Source: Sulfurovum sp. (GTDB taxonomy: Bacteria; Campylobacterota; Campylobacteria; Campylobacterales; Sulfurovaceae). Taken from it: a stretch of DNA of 6,170 nt. Both the position numbers and the translations under genes were made by a program. The notes under the pieces are model-generated. The model saw only the letters and a list, made by a program, of their open reading frames with translations, was not told the DNA's origin and ran no database searches. The stretch covers positions 1-6,170 of the forward strand of contig QNZV01000142.1 of the NCBI GenBank assembly GCA_003978395.1, read 5' to 3'. Shown here one piece after another: positions 4,615 through 6,170 of this stretch (positions are counted from its first letter, which is position 1; every line of letters begins with the position of its first letter).

Positions 4615-4648
4615 AGTGGAATCCTGAATATTGAAATTGAGGAGAAGT

Positions 4649-4676
4649 ATACCCCTCTTTAATTAAGAGGAGGTAT
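4649..4676 (-). terminator. Hairpin between purT and mltB
   Basis: ATACC plus CCTCTT (4649-4659) pair with AAGAGG and GGTAT (4665-4676), leaving one bulged A at 4671 and a five-base loop. It lies 11 bases past the stop codon of purT. No clear U-tract follows on the minus strand, so it may be an attenuator or 3'-end stabiliser rather than a full terminator, letting some transcription continue into mltB. Confidence 0.45.
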
Positions 4677-4686
4677 GAAGTTAACC

Positions 4687-5853
4687 TTAATTATCTAAGA
4701 TAGATGAAGCAATTTCCAAAGCTTTACTTTTTGCTACTTCAACATCATTGTCAAGTACCAAACTTACAGCCATACGCCGACCTACATGAGATTCAGGCTT
4801 TCCAAATACTCGGACAAAAGATTTATTAGTAAATGCAGAATCAGGAACTTCGAGTATAGGGTTTTTACTCTCATTTTTAGCTTTGTATGCTCCACAAGCC
4901 CCTGCACCATAGGTAGTGTAATCTAGTGGTAACCCTAAAACAGCACGAACATGAAGTGCAAATTGACTTTGGCTCTGTGTGATAAGGGTAACCATTCCTG
5001 TATCGTGTGGGCGAGGGCTAAGTTCAGAGAAGTAGACCTCTTCTCCTTTTACAAAGAACTCTACACCAAAGATTCCACGACCACCAAGACCATCTGTGAC
5101 GGCTTTTGCAATATCTTTTGCTTTTTGAAGAGCCTTTTCACTCATCTGCATTGGTTGCCACGACAAGATAAAATCTCCATCTTTTTGAACATGACCAATA
5201 GCATCACAAAAAGTTGTTCCTGTCTCATTTCTGACGGTTAATAGTGTAATCTCATAATCAAATGTTATAAACTCTTCAACAATCAATTCACTTGCATCTC
5301 CACGAGCCTCTTTTGCAATCTCCCAAGAGTTTTCAATATCATCAGCCGTCTTTGCAATACTTTGACCATGCCCCGAACTACTCATAACAGGTTTAATCAC
5401 ACATGGAAAACCTATCTCTTTACCTGCCTCTTTTAACTCATCAAGTGTTTTAACAAATTTATAACCCGATGTTGTAAGCCCCAAAGTTTCTGATGCAAAA
5501 ACACGAATATTTTTACGATTCATCGTTTTATTAACAGCTTCTGCATTTGGAATCACATGAAAGCCACGTTTTTCAGCCTCAAAAAGAGCCGAAATAGAGA
5601 TTGCCTCAACCTCTGGTAAAATATATGTTGGTTTCTCTTTCTCTATAACTTCAAGAACTGCCGATTCATCTTGCATATCAATAGCATACGAACGGTTAGA
5701 GACTAAATGTGCAGGAGCATTCTCATATTTGTCAACAGCAATAACTTCAATGCCTAATCTTTGGGCTTCAATAGCAACCTCTTTTCCAAGTTCTCCAGAG
5801 CCTAAAAGCATTATCTTAATAGCGTTGTTTTGTAGTGGTGTGGTAAATGTCAT
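4687..5853 (-). CDS. purT: Formate-dependent phosphoribosylglycinamide formyltransferase (GAR transformylase 2)
   Basis: PurT makes formyl-GAR from GAR, formate and ATP, the third step of purine synthesis, in the cytoplasm without folate. It is an ATP-grasp enzyme of 388 residues (E. coli about 392). Visible marks, numbered from the chosen start, are IMLLGSGELGKEVAIEAQRLG (14-34, substrate-binding N-domain), the ATP-grasp loop VMSSSGHGQS, VEEFITFDYEITLL, and FGVEFFVKGEEVYFSELSPRPHDTGMVTL with the metal-binding glutamates and the family signature SPRPHDTG. The loop has His where the E. coli enzyme has Lys (SSSGKGQ), a change I believe is frequent in the family. A longer frame starts at 5868, but the ATG at 5853 is better: AGGG (5865-5862) is eight bases upstream, and MTFTTPLQNNAIKIMLLGSGELG aligns with known N-termini. 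Its promoter is at 5884-5889. mltB follows downstream. Confidence 0.97.
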   Translation of the reverse strand: MTFTTPLQNNAIKIMLLGSGELGKEVAIEAQRLGIEVIAVDKYENAPAHLVSNRSYAIDMQDESAVLEVIEKEKPTYILPEVEAISISALFEAEKRGFHVIPNAEAVNKTMNRKNIRVFASETLGLTTSGYKFVKTLDELKEAGKEIGFPCVIKPVMSSSGHGQSIAKTADDIENSWEIAKEARGDASELIVEEFITFDYEITLLTVRNETGTTFCDAIGHVQKDGDFILSWQPMQMSEKALQKAKDIAKAVTDGLGGRGIFGVEFFVKGEEVYFSELSPRPHDTGMVTLITQSQSQFALHVRAVLGLPLDYTTYGAGACGAYKAKNESKNPILEVPDSAFTNKSFVRVFGKPESHVGRRMAVSLVLDNDVEVAKSKALEIASSILDN

Positions 5854-5883
5854 TGGTAAAACCCTCATATAAATTTTGCTGTA

Positions 5884-5889
5884 ATTGTA
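5884..5889 (-). promoter_or_regulatory. -10 box of the purT promoter
   Basis: On the minus strand GCTACAAT contains TACAAT (5889-5884), fitting the GnTAnAAT -10 of Campylobacterota. No convincing -35 is present, which is usual in this group. Transcription would start near 5877, giving a leader of about 24 bases before the ATG at 5853, too short for a riboswitch. No obvious regulator site was seen. Confidence 0.5.
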
Positions 5890-5939
5890 GCTAATAAATT
5901 GTGTTTCTTACTTTAGATATGGAAGTTTTGGAGTAGTGT

Positions 5940-5965
5940 AAAACCAAGTACAAAGCTGTACTTGG
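5940..5965 (-). terminator. Intrinsic terminator of rpsU
   Basis: CCAAGTAC (5944-5951) and GTACTTGG (5958-5965) are perfect inverted repeats around a six-base loop. On the minus strand the stem is followed by TTTT (5943-5940). It lies 22 bases past the rpsU stop codon and separates rpsU from the purT promoter. Confidence 0.82.
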
Positions 5966-5987
5966 CAGTAGATAAAAAGTCAGACGA

Positions 5988-6170
5988 TTACAGTCTAGCC
6001 TCATATCTTCTGAGCATGTAAAGTTTTTTAAGAATTTTCTTGCGTGTTGCAATTTTCTCTTTTTTCTTTGCTTCAGTTTTTGTTTCGTAATGTTGTCTAG
6101 CTCTCGCTTCAGTAACGATTAGGTTTCTGTCACATTGTCTTTTAAATTTTCTGTAAGAGTCATCAAATGA
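5988..6170 (-). CDS. rpsU: 30S ribosomal protein S21, 5' end cut off by the window
   Basis: The last 60 residues of S21 plus the TAA stop are present. They begin SFDDSYRKFKRQCDRNLIVT, pass through a basic middle (KKKEKIATRKKILKKL) and end YMLRRYEARL, the standard C-terminus of S21 in Campylobacterota. About ten N-terminal residues lie outside the window. S21 is a small basic protein near the anti-Shine-Dalgarno region of 16S rRNA on the 30S subunit and helps in translation initiation. The frame is intact up to the edge, and a strong intrinsic terminator follows, so it ends its own transcript before purT. Confidence 0.97.
   Translation of the reverse strand, partial: SFDDSYRKFKRQCDRNLIVTEARARQHYETKTEAKKKEKIATRKKILKKLYMLRRYEARL

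Noticed and set aside
4951..5241. Plus-strand open frame inside purT
   Set aside because: It is antisense to a well-conserved part of PurT, and its cysteine-rich translation has no family features.
1..6170. CRISPR array, tRNA or rRNA
   Set aside because: No regularly spaced direct repeats and no tRNA cloverleaf or rRNA-like sequence were found on either strand.

Overview
The window looks like an AT-rich chromosome segment from Campylobacterota (a Sulfurimonas, Sulfurovum or Arcobacter-like lineage). The evidence is the low GC content, the style of PurT and of ribosomal protein S21, and -10 boxes of the GnTAnAAT type with weak -35 boxes. The genus is an inference.

Left part (1-412): no protein gene lies fully inside. 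The first three bases are probably the start codon, on the minus strand, of a gene that runs off the left edge. A GC-richer block at about 62-191 can fold into a compact multi-branched RNA structure of unknown class. Next come a weak AT hairpin and a strong hairpin with GGGGGTCAG/CTGACCCCC arms.

Centre-left (413-2567): a compact type II restriction-modification locus. A 72-aa DUF6471-type helix-turn-helix protein is transcribed divergently from a C5-cytosine methyltransferase. The methyltransferase runs tail-to-tail, with an 11-bp overlap, into a 276-aa putative restriction endonuclease on the opposite strand. The two divergent promoters share a -35 region. The small regulator appears to be made from a leaderless mRNA whose -10 box sits inside an ATATGAT/ATCATAT inverted repeat. 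A third copy of that heptamer covers the start of the methyltransferase -10 region. This is a plausible autoregulatory switch for the locus.

The locus is bracketed by a 23-bp inverted repeat (340-362 and 2630-2652, one mismatch) and a 16-bp direct repeat (376-391 and 2662-2677). Both inverted-repeat copies can encode the same octapeptide, PLENLPPI. The right copy continues into a short fragment resembling the N-terminal region of Fic proteins. This suggests that the locus arrived by an insertion or rearrangement that broke or duplicated a fic-like gene.

Centre (2730-3520): a small T5orf172/GIY-YIG-like protein with a C-terminal membrane helix, convergent with an unrecognised 134-136 aa protein with an N-terminal membrane anchor.

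Right part (3595-6170): ordinary housekeeping genes, all on the minus strand. They are a MltB-type lytic transglycosylase, purT (formate-dependent GAR transformylase) and the 3' part of rpsU (ribosomal protein S21) with a clear terminator. The accessory material is therefore an island of about 3 kb next to conserved core genes.
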